NCBI RefSeq assembly: GCF_001432305.1
Contig: NZ_KQ483358.1
Span: 3,066,087-3,130,086 of the forward strand
Length of the DNA stretch: 64,000 bases
Direction of reading: 5' to 3'
Source: Curvibacter sp. PAE-UM
GTDB taxonomy: Bacteria > Pseudomonadota > Gammaproteobacteria > Burkholderiales > Burkholderiaceae_C
Positions within the stretch are counted from its first letter, which is position 1, and each line of letters begins with the position of its first letter. This document shows positions 63,833 through 64,000 of the stretch, piece after piece. Made by a program: the position numbers and the translations under genes. The notes under the pieces were generated by a model, which saw only the letters and a list, made by a program, of their open reading frames with translations, did no database searches and was not told where the DNA came from.

Positions 63833-64000
63833 ATGAAACCTCTCATGAAGCGTTTTTTCCTGTGTCTCGTCCTCCTGATGGCCGCCCCGGCCTGCATGGC
63901 CCTGGCGCCTTATGTGCGCGGTGCCAAGCTGCCCGCGGCCGAACTGTCGGCCCAGGTCGCCGCAGTCGAACAAAAACTGCAGGCCGCCGGCTTCACGGTC
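63833..64000 (+). CDS. Exported protein, truncated by the window end
   Basis: Only the first 56 residues are present. A signal peptide (MKPLMKRFFLCLVLLMAAPA) is followed by LAPYVRGAKLPAAEL. The frame is open to base 64000 with an AAGGGATCGTC region before the ATG. The family cannot be named from so little sequence. Its place after dsrE2 suggests the same sulfur gene group. Confidence 0.6.
   Translation, partial: MKPLMKRFFLCLVLLMAAPACMALAPYVRGAKLPAAELSAQVAAVEQKLQAAGFTV

Overview
The window is a contiguous, GC-rich piece of a betaproteobacterial chromosome, most likely Burkholderiales / Comamonadaceae. Evidence for this: a one-piece tmRNA with an ANDERFALAA tag, the gyrA-serC-pheA-tyrA-aroA/cmk-rpsA-ihfB-lapAB-hldE1-rfaD housekeeping block with an aroA-cmk fusion, the compact overlapping gene style, and interspersed repeats of the type seen in this family. 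The physiology is that of a sulfur oxidiser using the reverse Dsr pathway. The genus cannot be fixed from sequence reading alone.

Layout. 1-2550: edge of a genomic island (AlpA-like regulator, unknown gene, P4-type integrase) sitting at the 3' end of ssrA (2551-2925). 2938-4959: gph, ubiG, ompA-type lipoprotein on the minus strand. 5194-18776: long plus-strand housekeeping run. 18842-21614: minus-strand envelope and unknown genes. 21667-29054: hydantoinase/5-oxoprolinase fusion, a divergent TRAP transporter, a cupin and crcB. 29074-35405: a ten-gene, mostly overlapping minus-strand operon of poorly known proteins (orphan Cas6-like protein, cysteine-free DsrC homologue, 2OG dioxygenase, HTH/ferredoxin/FNR fusion, degenerate S24 protein and five unrecognised proteins). 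It is transcribed divergently from the dsr operon. 35703-49543: dsrABEFHCMKLJOPN, a second DsrC-like gene, dsrR and cobA (siroheme). 49548-52535: a three-cassette integron array without a visible integrase, one attC split by an IS1111-type element. 52924-54871: NarL-type regulator and soluble NarX-type kinase. 55147-61941: soeABC (cytoplasmic sulfite oxidation), tauE, a membrane protein and a double Usp. 62125-64000: CMD-Rieske fusion, tusA, dsrE2 and a truncated exported protein.

How it fits together. TusA, DsrE2 and DsrEFH pass sulfane sulfur to DsrC. DsrAB (siroheme, helped by DsrN and CobA) with DsrL oxidise it to sulfite, and DsrMKJOP links DsrC to the quinone pool. SoeABC oxidises sulfite to sulfate and TauE may export it. 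A recurring promoter block (an ACCC-type 12-mer followed by an ACCCGT..CGG..ATAGACG stretch) lies upstream of soeA and tusA and in the dsrA / ten-gene-operon divergent region. It suggests that the adjacent NarX/NarL-type pair or another common regulator controls all of them. The ten-gene operon is the best candidate for an undescribed accessory system.
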